Of a stretch of 64,000 bases of DNA, positions 44,512 through 54,899 are shown piece by piece. The stretch is from the NCBI GenBank assembly GCA_900469615.1, contig UBYA01000011.1, positions 310,001-374,000 of the forward strand. Reading direction: 5' to 3'. The notes beneath the pieces are model-generated. The model saw nothing but the letters and a program-made list of their open reading frames with translations. It did no database searches and was not told the origin of the DNA. The position numbers and the translations under genes were made by a program. The DNA is from Hyphomicrobiales bacterium (GTDB taxonomy: Bacteria > Pseudomonadota > Alphaproteobacteria > Rhizobiales > Rhizobiaceae). Position 1 is the first letter of the stretch, and the number at the start of each line of letters is the position of its first letter.

Positions 44512-44546
44512 TCCATGGCAGCCGACATGACGCCGGCTGCCATGGA
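44512..44546. terminator. Perfect 13-bp hairpin downstream of agpA
   Basis: TCCATGGCAGCCG (44512-44524) pairs exactly with CGGCTGCCATGGA (44534-44546) around a 9-base loop, 16 bases after the agpA stop and 113 bases before the permease gene. With no T-run it is best read as a 3' stabiliser or partial terminator that separates abundant binding-protein mRNA from the permease message. Confidence 0.65.
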
Positions 44547-44659
44547 GGTCCAGAACATTCCGGCGACCAGCCCTTGCCGGGAAAGAATGAACCGCTGGTG
44601 CATATCGTCCTGAAGGATCGAGACTGCCGCCGACAGCATCAAGAGAAGCGAACCGTCCG

Positions 44660-45670
44660 ATGTTACGATTCCTGCTCGTTCGCATAGCATCCGCCATTCC
44701 CGTGCTCTTCATCCTGAGCGTGGTGACTTTCGCCATCATTCAGGCACCGCCGGGCGACTATGCGGATTACATCCGCTCGCAACTGATGAACCAGGGCGGC
44801 GCATCCTTCGCGCAAGCCGATGAGCAGGCGCAGATCTATCGCCACGAGCACGGGCTCGACAAGCCGATTGTCATCCAATACGTCAACTGGATCGGCGGCA
44901 TCGTCACCAGGGGCGATTTCGGCTACAGCATGTTCTACAACAAGCCCGTTGCCGATGTCGTCGGCGAGCGCTTGCCGCGGACGCTGGCATTGGCCCTGGT
45001 ATGCCATATCTTCGCATCCATCCTCGGCATCGGTTTCGGCATATGGGCTGCAACGCGGCAATATAGCTGGATCGACAGCCTGCTGTCGGGCATTTCCTTT
45101 CTCGGCATGACGGTGCCGCGCTTTCTGATGGCGCTGATCATCGTCTACATCCTCGTCTTCCAGCTGAACGTCTCTGAAATCGGCAGCTTCTTTTCGCCGC
45201 AATATGGCGGCGCTCCCTGGTCCTGGGCGAAGTTCGCCGATCTGGTCAAGCATGTCTGGCCGGTCGTCGCCATCGCCACCTTCGGCGGGCTCGCCTACAA
45301 CATGCGCGTCATGCGCGGCAACCTGCTCGACACGCTGAACGCCCAATATGTCGAGACCGCGCGCGCCAAGGGCCTTTCCGGCGGCGCGGTCGTCATGCGC
45401 CATGCCGTTCCCAACGCGCTGCATCCGCTTGTCATGTACCAGGGCGTGGTTCTGCCCTACATGCTGACCGGCGAGATCGAAACCGCAATCATCTTCACGC
45501 TGCCGACCGTGGGGCCGGCCATCGTCGGCTCGATGGCGGTCGGTGACGTCTACGTCACGGCAACCTTCATGATGGTGCTTTCGGCGACCCTCATCATCGG
45601 CAACATCATCGCCGACATGCTGCTTGCCCTGCTCGATCCGCGCGTGCGTCAACAGGGAGGGATTCACTAA
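44660..45670 (+). CDS. ABC transporter permease, DppB type (alpha-galactoside importer)
   Basis: A 336-residue inner-membrane permease with about six helices. MLRFLLVRIASAIPVLFILSVVTFAI, PPGDYADY and RARGNLL-type cytoplasmic loop (VMRGNLLDTLNAQYVETARAKGLSGG, in parts, the EAA motif) are those of oligopeptide-family permeases. It pairs with the DppC-type permease whose start overlaps its stop by one base (TAATG at 45668-45672). Family labels say peptide/nickel, but context points to oligosaccharides. Confidence 0.9.
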   Translation: MLRFLLVRIASAIPVLFILSVVTFAIIQAPPGDYADYIRSQLMNQGGASFAQADEQAQIYRHEHGLDKPIVIQYVNWIGGIVTRGDFGYSMFYNKPVADVVGERLPRTLALALVCHIFASILGIGFGIWAATRQYSWIDSLLSGISFLGMTVPRFLMALIIVYILVFQLNVSEIGSFFSPQYGGAPWSWAKFADLVKHVWPVVAIATFGGLAYNMRVMRGNLLDTLNAQYVETARAKGLSGGAVVMRHAVPNALHPLVMYQGVVLPYMLTGEIETAIIFTLPTVGPAIVGSMAVGDVYVTATFMMVLSATLIIGNIIADMLLALLDPRVRQQGGIH

Positions 45671-46797
45671 TGCTCGCCTTCAACAGCTCCCCGGCCCCAT
45701 CGGACGAGAAAATCAAGCATAAGAGCGGCAGTGAGAGCTACATCGCACTGGTCTGGCGCCGCCTGAAGCGTTCCTGGACCGGCATGAGCGGCCTGACCCT
45801 GGTTATCCTGCTGCTACTGATGGCCGCCTTCGCCGAATTCATCGCGCCGCTCGATCCGAAAGCGACGGACACCGGCTTCGCGCCGCCGCAGGTCATGAGC
45901 TTTCACGACAAGGACGGCAACCTCGTCTTCCAGCCGCGGGTCTATGCGCTCGTCGAGACCTCCGATCTCGACCCCGTGACATTCCAGCCGATCGTGGGGC
46001 CGGATTACGACAATCCGCGCCTGCTCGGCTTCTTCGTCAAGGGCGACCCCTACCATCTCTTCGGCCTGATCCCCGGCGACCGCCATCTTTTCGGAGCGAC
46101 CGACGGCGGCCCGGTCCATTTCCTCGGCACGGACAAGTTCGGCCGGGACGTGCTGTCGCGCGCCATCTACGGCTCGCGCATCTCGCTGATGATCGCCCTG
46201 ACGGTCGTTGCCATCGTCACCATCGTCGGCACCACGGTCGGGATGATCTCGGGTTATTTCGGCGGGACGGTCGATGCGTGGATCCAGCGCTTCGTCGAAG
46301 TGGTTCTGGCCTTCCCGCAATTGCCGCTCTACCTCGCGCTGACATCGCTGATCCCGGTCACGGCGCCGACCAACGTGTTCCTAGCGTTCGTCATCGTCGT
46401 CATGTCGGCCCTCGGCTGGGCGCAGATGTCGCGTGAGGTGCGCGGCAAGACGCTGGCGCTGGCGAGGATCGACTATGTCCGCGCCGCGATGGCGGTGGGT
46501 GCCACCGATCGGCGCATCATTCTTCAGCATATCTTTCCGAACGTCATGAGCCACGTCATCGTCGCGGTGACGCTGGCGATCCCGAGCGTGGTGCTGCTGG
46601 AGTCCTTCCTCGGCTTCCTCGGCTTCGCCGTCAAGCCGCCGCTGATTTCCTGGGGCCTGATGCTGCAGGATACGTCGACCTACTCGGTCATCGGCTCCTA
46701 TCCCTGGATTCTCTCGCCCGTCGGCTTCGTTCTGATCACCGTCTTCGCCTTCAACGCGCTCGGTGACGGCCTGCGCGACGCGATCGACCCCTATTGA
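45670..46797 (+). CDS. ABC transporter permease, DppC type with periplasmic insertion
   Basis: The 375-residue permease is some 75 residues longer than DppC. The extra part lies after TM1 (about residues 65-150) as a periplasmic loop beginning FAPPQVMSFHDKDGN and ending before HFLGTDKFGRDVLSR. Such a loop also occurs in YejE-type permeases and in the second transporter of this window (58636). The EAA loop is ARIDYVRAAMAVGATDRRI. It ends 13 bases before the ATPase gene. Confidence 0.9.
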   Translation: MLAFNSSPAPSDEKIKHKSGSESYIALVWRRLKRSWTGMSGLTLVILLLLMAAFAEFIAPLDPKATDTGFAPPQVMSFHDKDGNLVFQPRVYALVETSDLDPVTFQPIVGPDYDNPRLLGFFVKGDPYHLFGLIPGDRHLFGATDGGPVHFLGTDKFGRDVLSRAIYGSRISLMIALTVVAIVTIVGTTVGMISGYFGGTVDAWIQRFVEVVLAFPQLPLYLALTSLIPVTAPTNVFLAFVIVVMSALGWAQMSREVRGKTLALARIDYVRAAMAVGATDRRIILQHIFPNVMSHVIVAVTLAIPSVVLLESFLGFLGFAVKPPLISWGLMLQDTSTYSVIGSYPWILSPVGFVLITVFAFNALGDGLRDAIDPY

Positions 46798-46810
46798 GAG
46801 GAGACCGGAT

Positions 46811-48481
<1,671 letters not shown>

Positions 48482-48500
48482 GCATTTCAGGAGATTTTAC

Positions 48501-49871
48501 ATGACAGGCACTCCCAAGATCACGTTCATCGGAGCCGGCTCGACGGTCTTCATGAAGAATATCATCGGCGACGTCTTGCAGCGCCCCGCGCTGGCAGGCG
48601 CCAGGATCGCGCTGATGGACATCAATCCGCAGCGGCTCGAGGAAAGCGCCATCGTGGCTCGCAAGCTGGCCTCGACCCTCGGCGCCTCCGCGACCGTGGA
48701 AACCTTCACCGACCAGCGCAAGGCGCTCGACGGCGCCCATTTCGTCGTCGTCGCCTTCCAGATCGGCGGTTACGAACCATGCACCGTCACCGATTTCGAG
48801 GTGCCGAAGAAATACGGCCTGCGCCAGACGATCGCCGACACGCTCGGCGTCGGCGGCATCATGCGCGGCCTGCGCACGGTTCCGCACCTGTGGAAGATCT
48901 GCGAGGACATGCTCGCCGTCTGCCCGAACGCGATCATGCTGCAATATGTGAACCCGATGGCGATCAACACCTGGGCGATCGGCGAGAAATACCCGACGAT
49001 CAAGCAGGTCGGGCTTTGCCATTCCGTGCAGGGCACGGCGATGGAACTGGCGCACGATCTCGACATTCCCTACGAGGAAATCCGCTACCGCTCGGCCGGC
49101 ATCAACCACATGGCCTTCTATCTCGAATTCGAGCATCGCCAGCCGGATGGTTCCTACCGCAATCTCTATCCGGATCTCGTCCGCGCCTATCGCGAAGGAC
49201 GCGCGCCGAAGCCCGGCTGGAATCCGCGCTGCCCGAACAAGGTGCGCTACGAGATGCTGACCCGCCTCGGCTATTTCGTCACCGAAAGCTCGGAGCACTT
49301 CGCCGAATATACGCCCTACTTCATCAAGGAAGGCCGCGAAGACCTGATCGAGAAGTTCGGCATCCCGCTCGACGAATATCCGAAGCGCTGCATCGAGCAG
49401 GTGGCGCGCTGGAAGAACCAGGCCGAGGAATATCGCACGGCCGAGAAGATCGAGGTCAAGCAATCGAAGGAGTACGCATCCTCGATCATCAATTCGGTCT
49501 GGACCGGCGAACCTTCCGTCATCTACGGCAACGTCCGCAACAATGGCTGCATCACGTCGCTGCCGACCAATTGCGCTGCCGAAGTTGCCTGCCTCGTCGA
49601 TGCGTCCGGCATCCAGCCGACCTATGTCGGCGATCTGCCGCCGCAGCTGACGGCTCTCATCCGCACCAACATCAACGTGCAGGAGCTGACCGTGAAGGCC
49701 CTGATGACCGAAAATCGCGAGCATATCTACCATGCGGCGATGATGGACCCGCACACGGCAGCCGAACTCGATCTCGATCAGATCTGGTCGCTGGTGGACG
49801 ACCTCCTGGCAGCCCACGGTGACTGGCTGCCGGAATGGGCACGCGGTAGCCGCAAGGTTCAGGCCGCCTAA
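48501..49871 (+). CDS. melA: Alpha-galactosidase MelA (GH4)
   Basis: The 456-residue enzyme is similar along its whole length to E. coli MelA, for example KITFIGAGST, VVVAFQIGGYEPCTVTDFE, QTIADTLG.GGIMR.LRT and VTESSEHFAEYTP. NAD+ binds at the N-terminal glycine loop; the metal ligands are Cys173 (GLCHSVQGT) and His203 (GINHMAFY). It hydrolyses melibiose and related alpha-galactosides inside the cell. AGGAGATTTTAC precedes the ATG, 19 bases after the ATPase gene. It is the second GH4 gene of the operon and the better-defined one. Confidence 0.93.
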   Translation: MTGTPKITFIGAGSTVFMKNIIGDVLQRPALAGARIALMDINPQRLEESAIVARKLASTLGASATVETFTDQRKALDGAHFVVVAFQIGGYEPCTVTDFEVPKKYGLRQTIADTLGVGGIMRGLRTVPHLWKICEDMLAVCPNAIMLQYVNPMAINTWAIGEKYPTIKQVGLCHSVQGTAMELAHDLDIPYEEIRYRSAGINHMAFYLEFEHRQPDGSYRNLYPDLVRAYREGRAPKPGWNPRCPNKVRYEMLTRLGYFVTESSEHFAEYTPYFIKEGREDLIEKFGIPLDEYPKRCIEQVARWKNQAEEYRTAEKIEVKQSKEYASSIINSVWTGEPSVIYGNVRNNGCITSLPTNCAAEVACLVDASGIQPTYVGDLPPQLTALIRTNINVQELTVKALMTENREHIYHAAMMDPHTAAELDLDQIWSLVDDLLAAHGDWLPEWARGSRKVQAA

Positions 49872-49898
49872 AGCCATTCTCTCCCGGCTTGCGGCCAA

Positions 49899-49927
49899 AA
49901 GGCCTCGCGGCGTCGCCGCGGGGCCTT
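49899..49927. terminator. Strong hairpin after melA
   Basis: AAGGCC-T-CGCGGC (49899-49911) pairs with GCCGCG-G-GGCCTT (49915-49927) around GTC, a 13-bp stem with one T-G wobble. It lies 28 bases after melA and 122 bases before the next gene. It lacks a T-run, so it may only partly terminate. Confidence 0.5.
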
Positions 49928-50048
49928 ACGTCTCTGGCCGGTCCGGAAACCTGAAAATCCGGAACCCGGCAGATGGCGCATCGATAATCGATGGCAAAGC
50001 ACGAAGGACTGCGTTAGAAACACGCGCAGCCTGGAGGAGACGAACGAC

Positions 50049-51191
50049 ATGGCGAGCTTGGAGACATTCAACACCGGAACCTTCGTCGGCCGCATCTGGC
50101 GCCCGGACGTGAAAGGCCCTGCCCTCGTCACCATTCGGGACGGCATGCTTTGCGACATCACCTCCAAGGAAGCGCCGACCATGCGCGACCTGCTGGAGAA
50201 GAACGATCCGGTTGCTTTCGTTCGCGCGCAGAAAGGCGAGGCCATCGCCAGGCTCGACGAATTGCTGGCGGCCAGGGCCAATGAATTGGCCATCCACCTT
50301 CTCGCCCCCATCGACCTGCAGGCGATCAAGGCCTGCGGCGTCACCTTCGCCCGCTCGATGCTGGAGCGCGTCATCGAGGAGCGCGCCGCCGGCAATCCGG
50401 ATCTTGCCGAATCGATCCGCGGCAAGGTGACTGCCCTGATCGGCGACAGCCTGCGCAACCTCAAGGCCGGGTCTCCCGAAGCCGCCAAGGTCAAGGCAGC
50501 CCTGATCGAGGAAGGTGTCTGGTCGCAGTATCTCGAAGTGGGCATCGGGCCCGATGCGGAAGTCTTTTCCAAGTCGCAGGTCATGTCCTCGGTCGGTCCC
50601 GGTGCGGATGTCGGCCTGCATCCGATCTCCAAATGGAACAATCCCGAGCCGGAAATCGTGCTCGCCGTCGACAGCGGCGGCAGGGTCAAGGGCGCCACGC
50701 TCGGCAACGACGTCAACCTGCGCGATGTCGAGGGCCGGTCCGCCCTGTTGCTCGGCAAGGCGAAGGACAACAACGCGTCCTGCTCGATCGGGCCGTTCAT
50801 CCGCCTGTTCGACGAAACTTACAGCCTTGACGACGTGCGCAACGCCGAACTCGACCTGAAGGTCGAAGGAGCGGATGGCTATGTGCTGCACGGCCGCTCG
50901 TCGATGAAGGAGATCAGCCGCGATCCCCTTGACCTCGTCGCCCAGACCATCGGCCGCCATCACCAGTATCCCGATGGGTTCGTGCTGTTCATGGGAACGC
51001 TTTTCGCACCGGTCGAAGACCGCGATACGCCCGGACAGGGGTTCACCCATAAGGTCGGCGACATCGTTACCATCTCCAACGACAAACTCGGCTCATTGCG
51101 GAACCGCGTGCTGCTGTCGACGGAGTGCGCGCCCTGGATCTTCGGCGCGTCGCACCTGATGCGCAATCTCGCCGGGCGCGGCTTGCTCTGA
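50049..51191 (+). CDS. Fumarylacetoacetate-hydrolase-family protein
   Basis: The 380-residue protein has the FAH/2-keto-acid hydrolase or dehydratase fold in its C-terminal half. SKSQVMSSVGPGADVGLHP and the metal-binding WNNPEPEIVLAV (Glu200, Glu202) with GNDVNLRD (Asp221) are the signatures. The N-terminal 150 residues form the extra domain of the longer FAH subfamily. Members include enzymes that dehydrate or cleave 2-keto-3-deoxy sugar acids, which would fit a sugar operon. The reaction is not determined by sequence. CTGGAGGAGACGAACGAC precedes the ATG. Confidence 0.8.
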   Translation: MASLETFNTGTFVGRIWRPDVKGPALVTIRDGMLCDITSKEAPTMRDLLEKNDPVAFVRAQKGEAIARLDELLAARANELAIHLLAPIDLQAIKACGVTFARSMLERVIEERAAGNPDLAESIRGKVTALIGDSLRNLKAGSPEAAKVKAALIEEGVWSQYLEVGIGPDAEVFSKSQVMSSVGPGADVGLHPISKWNNPEPEIVLAVDSGGRVKGATLGNDVNLRDVEGRSALLLGKAKDNNASCSIGPFIRLFDETYSLDDVRNAELDLKVEGADGYVLHGRSSMKEISRDPLDLVAQTIGRHHQYPDGFVLFMGTLFAPVEDRDTPGQGFTHKVGDIVTISNDKLGSLRNRVLLSTECAPWIFGASHLMRNLAGRGLL

Positions 51192-51215
51192 AGCATCAGG
51201 TAAAATCGGGTTCGG

Positions 51216-51233
51216 CCCCGCTATCCCGCGGGG
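51216..51233. terminator. Short GC hairpin after the FAH-family gene
   Basis: CCCCGC (51216-51221) pairs with GCGGGG (51228-51233) around TATCCC, followed by TTCTC, 24 bases after the stop codon. It is a weak terminator candidate at the end of the galactoside operon. The rest of the 226-base gap to the convergent cNMP-binding gene shows nothing recognisable. Confidence 0.35.
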
Positions 51234-51417
51234 TTCTCGATGCTCGATGTCGCGGCTGGCATCGCGTCATAACAATAAACAGATGGCCCTGCCGGTAATC
51301 TATCCTTCAAGGCCGACATGGCGCCCCTTGCCGATTGGCCGGATCGCACCCGTCTTCATGCTGCCTGGAATAGCGCCGCCCGCCGCTCAAGGCGCGCGGA
51401 TGGCCGGCATTTCGATC

Positions 51418-51894
51418 TCAATGGGTGGACATCGGCTGCGGCTGGTCGAGCCGGCTGCGAACGGCCGTGAGTTCGGAGGTCGTATGGTTGAGGCGGTCGG
51501 CGAGCACACGCATGATTTCGACGGCCATTTCCGGAAAGTCGCTGAGCAGCTTCAGGAAATGCTCCTTGCTGATCTTCAGGGCTTCGAGCCTCGATGTGGC
51601 CTTTACAGTGGCGGTACGGGAGACGTCGCAGAGGATGGCGATCTCGCCGACGATGGAATTGAGGTCGACTTCGGCAACCTTGATCTCGCCGGCTGGGCTA
51701 TCGACGAGAATATCAGCAGTTCCGGAAAGAACAACATAGGCCGCATCGCCCTGATCGCCCTGATGAAACAGAGTTTGGCCAGCATTGTAGCTGACGCGAT
51801 CGGACGTAAACGCCAAAAGCTTCAATTTCGCAGGCGCGATGCGCGAAAAAATCGGCACCCGCTTCAGCATTTCAACTTCGTCCTTCAGAAGCAT
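51418..51894 (-). CDS. Stand-alone cyclic-nucleotide-binding protein
   Basis: The 158-residue protein is essentially one cNMP-binding (CAP-like) beta-roll, residues about 10-125, plus a C-terminal helix (126-150). The phosphate-binding cassette is intact: G83-E84-I-A86 then R93-T-A95 in VGEIAILCDVSRTATV, so cAMP or cGMP binding is likely. There is no helix-turn-helix, unlike Crp/Fnr regulators. It follows the degenerate ABC protein on the same strand after 52 bases. The ATG at 51894 is the first that gives the family start (EVEMLKRVPIFSRIAP); a longer frame overlaps the ABC gene. It may sense a nucleotide for its partner protein. Confidence 0.82.
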   Translation of the reverse strand: MLLKDEVEMLKRVPIFSRIAPAKLKLLAFTSDRVSYNAGQTLFHQGDQGDAAYVVLSGTADILVDSPAGEIKVAEVDLNSIVGEIAILCDVSRTATVKATSRLEALKISKEHFLKLLSDFPEMAVEIMRVLADRLNHTTSELTAVRSRLDQPQPMSTH

Positions 51895-51946
51895 GGACTT
51901 CGATACCCCCAGTGTTCGGCCCCAGACGCACTGTCGAGATAGGATA

Positions 51947-54661
51947 TTACGATAACAGTTCTTTGAACATACCGTTTTTCTCCAAAAGATCGGTGCTGGA
52001 CCCGCTTTCGACAAGGCTTCCATGGTCGAAGACAAGAACGCGGTCGAACAATTCGGCAAAGCTCGGGTTGGAAAGTACCCAGACGATCGCCGGCGCGTAG
52101 CCGTCGCTGTCGAGTTTTCCCAGGATTGCCCTGGCGATCTGATCCTGAACGCGATGGTCGAGCGCCGGCAGCGGACGATTGCAGATGATGTAGTCCGCCC
52201 GTTTCAGAAGCGCGCGCCCGAGATTGAGCTTCTGGCGCTGCACGTTCGTCAGGCGCTTGCCGCCGGAGCCGACATCGTAATCCAGGCCGATCGACAGAAC
52301 ACTGTCATGCATGCCCAGACGCCCGAAGACATCGTACATGATCTGATGGATGCGCTCCGGCGCATTGGCCTGCTGATGGGCGATGCGACCGAACAAGACG
52401 TTGTCCATCAGCGTCGCGGAAGCGGTGAAACGCTCCGGATCGTAGCGCTCGATCACGCTGGCAAGATCCGCCGGAATATTCTCGTAGAACTTCGCACGCG
52501 CCTGCACGATCTTTTCCATCAGCACCTGCGTCAGCAGACCGAAGCGGTGGCGCGGCTCGATATAGGAAAAGCTGAGGCGGATGATGGCCGCGCGCTCGTC
52601 ATCCGTCGCCGCCTCGTAGCCCTTGCCGTTCAGCTTCTGCAGCAGCGCCTCGTAGGTGGGGATATCCTCCGCCGTCATGAAGGTCAGCTGCTGGAAGAAG
52701 GGATGATCCGGCGGCAGGTCGGTGAAGAGCTCGACCGCGTTCTCGGCGATCTCCAAGCCCATATCGTACAAATCGGACACGAGCCCGGTCTCGGCGAATA
52801 TCTGCTGGAAGTAAGGATTCGCAGCCAGCTTGCGGTTGGTCATCTGCGGCCGCTTCAATGTGCCGAACAGCAGATTTTCGCCGACCGTCGCCTGCTGGTT
52901 ATAGGCGTCGAAGCGGAAGGGAACGACAAGATCTTCCAGCTTCTCCTCTTCGAGCTGCAGCCGCAATGCCTGCCGCAGCTCGACGATGCGCGACGTCAGA
53001 TCCTGATGGGCCGCGGCATCGACGTTCGAGCGCAACGCCATGTCGAAGATATCCTGGGACATGGCGACGGCATCGAGAACCGGGCGGATCGCGGAATAGA
53101 TATCATCCGGACCCGTCGCGCCCGCAGCGGCATAATCGACCCAATCGCTGTTGAGGTCGAATTCCGGATTGGCCGCGCGCCGCGCTTCCATTACGCGCCA
53201 TTTTTCCTTCAGGGCCTCGTCTTCGGTGTAGACCGGAGGGATGAGCGGCGCGTGCTTGAGGGCATAGAGCAGATTGCTGCGCAAGGTGCCGTGGAAGAAG
53301 AACGTCTCCGACGACGCATAGGCGATGCGCCGTCCCGTCATCGATTCCGGCAACTCCAGAATATCCTGCCCGTCGATCGAGACACGGCCGCTGTCTGCCC
53401 ATATCAGCCGTCCGAATGCCTCGGCGAGATATTCGCCGCCGGCACCACTGTCGCCGACGATCGCCACCTTCTCGCCGGGTTGAATCTCGACCGATACGTG
53501 ATCGAGCACGCGTGCGCCGCTGTCGTCGACCACCGTCAGATTGGTCGCAACGAGGGAATGGGTGATGCGGCCCGCCGGCGCGGGGGAAACCACCTGGATC
53601 TTCGAATCGATCAGATTATCGACGCTGAACTGCTCGACCACCTGATTGTACTTGACCTGAACGTCCTGGCGCGACTGATCCCAGTCGATCAGTTCCTTGA
53701 GCGGTCCGGGCAGGTCCTTATAGGCATTGATGACCGCGACGAGCTGACCGATGTCCAGCCGCCCCTGCAGCGCCAGGAAACCGCCGATCAGGTAGAACAG
53801 GAACGGCGTAACCTGAGCAAGGAAGTTGTTGATGAATTTCACCAGAAACTTCCACTGATAGAGATCGTAGCGGATCGAAAAGATCAGCCCGAGGCGGTGA
53901 GCGATGTCGGCGCGCTCCAGATTCGTGGTGTCGTTGGCATGGATCGTGCCGATGCCGTCGACGATCTCGCCGACGCGGCCGGAAAGTTCGCGCGCCGTCA
54001 GCTGGCGCTGGCGGCCGAGTTCCAGCAACCGCCTGCGCATGCGTGGAATGACGATCGCCTGCACGGCGACGATGGCGGCGGCGATCATGCCGAGCCAGAA
54101 ATTCTGCATGATGATGAAGACGAGCGCAGTCACGGCCTGGCCGCCGAGAAGGGCGGGCTGAACGAAGGCATCGCCGGTAAAGCCGCCCATCGGCTCCACC
54201 TCGTCCTTGATCATGGTGGCGATTTCCGCAGGCTTCACCCGCTTGAAATGGGCCGGAGGGAACCGCAGCACGCGATCGATCAGCTCGAAGCGGATGCGCC
54301 GCAACATCCGCTCGCCGAGCCGGCCCTTGTAGGTATTGATGTAGAGCTTGAAGAGGCCGTTGAGCACGACAAGCGCCAGAAACACGAGGCTCAGCGAGAC
54401 CAGCATCCACACGCGGGTCAGCTGTACGCCATGAAACACTTCGATGTGGCCGATCAGCGGCATGTCGAAGGCGATATGCATGAAAGTCTGCGTATCGCCG
54501 GGATGCTCGAAACCTTTGCCCTGGATCGGCCCGTTGACGATCTGCTTCGGCAGGTCGAAGGACAGGAAGTACGGGATCATCGAAGCCGCGACGACCAGCA
54601 GTATCCACATCTGCTCCAGCCGGGTATTCGACCAAATATAACGCGCTAGGCTTTTTTCCAT
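51947..54661 (-). CDS. ABC-transporter-like membrane protein with a degenerate, expanded ATPase domain
   Basis: The 904-residue protein has an ABC exporter membrane domain (hydrophobic segments near 17-37, 82-108, 173-205, 272-300) and an ATPase-like domain from about 368. The catalytic motifs are all lost: Walker A is GDSGAGGEY (403-411, Lys to Gly); the signature LSGGQ is LTNVQ (804-808); Walker B is YIICNRPLPALD (824-835, Asp-Glu to Asn-Arg); the switch His region is VLSNPS. About 320 residues (470-790) are inserted before the signature. The post-Q-loop element recurs three times: HGTLRSNLLYAL (457-468), ATVGENLLFGTL (591-602), ATLMDNVLFGRI (749-760). No frameshift is needed, and reading frame and codon use look normal. 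It is probably not an active pump. Confidence 0.85.
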   Translation of the reverse strand: MEKSLARYIWSNTRLEQMWILLVVAASMIPYFLSFDLPKQIVNGPIQGKGFEHPGDTQTFMHIAFDMPLIGHIEVFHGVQLTRVWMLVSLSLVFLALVVLNGLFKLYINTYKGRLGERMLRRIRFELIDRVLRFPPAHFKRVKPAEIATMIKDEVEPMGGFTGDAFVQPALLGGQAVTALVFIIMQNFWLGMIAAAIVAVQAIVIPRMRRRLLELGRQRQLTARELSGRVGEIVDGIGTIHANDTTNLERADIAHRLGLIFSIRYDLYQWKFLVKFINNFLAQVTPFLFYLIGGFLALQGRLDIGQLVAVINAYKDLPGPLKELIDWDQSRQDVQVKYNQVVEQFSVDNLIDSKIQVVSPAPAGRITHSLVATNLTVVDDSGARVLDHVSVEIQPGEKVAIVGDSGAGGEYLAEAFGRLIWADSGRVSIDGQDILELPESMTGRRIAYASSETFFFHGTLRSNLLYALKHAPLIPPVYTEDEALKEKWRVMEARRAANPEFDLNSDWVDYAAAGATGPDDIYSAIRPVLDAVAMSQDIFDMALRSNVDAAAHQDLTSRIVELRQALRLQLEEEKLEDLVVPFRFDAYNQQATVGENLLFGTLKRPQMTNRKLAANPYFQQIFAETGLVSDLYDMGLEIAENAVELFTDLPPDHPFFQQLTFMTAEDIPTYEALLQKLNGKGYEAATDDERAAIIRLSFSYIEPRHRFGLLTQVLMEKIVQARAKFYENIPADLASVIERYDPERFTASATLMDNVLFGRIAHQQANAPERIHQIMYDVFGRLGMHDSVLSIGLDYDVGSGGKRLTNVQRQKLNLGRALLKRADYIICNRPLPALDHRVQDQIARAILGKLDSDGYAPAIVWVLSNPSFAELFDRVLVFDHGSLVESGSSTDLLEKNGMFKELLS

Positions 54662-54899
54662 TGCTTACTGCAGGCTTTCAAATTCAACGCCCAGCGACGG
54701 CCAGATGCCGGCACCGATGTTGCAGGGATGCGGGAAGATTTCGTTGCGGATATGTCGCCCCATGTGTGAAAAGGGACACGGCCCGGTCTTTCGTCCCCGC
54801 CCCTCCCGATTCATCGATTTCCCGATTTATATCACAAGATTGCAGGAATCCAGGAGGATAAAACGACAGGCGGCTCCCCATCGCCGCCGCGCCCACTCC

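Noticed and set aside
52022..54649. Very long plus-strand open frame (about 875 codons) opposite the ABC-like gene
   Set aside because: It is a shadow of high-GC coding on the minus strand; the protein is Arg/Asp/His-rich without domains, whereas the minus frame has clear ABC membrane and nucleotide-domain homology.
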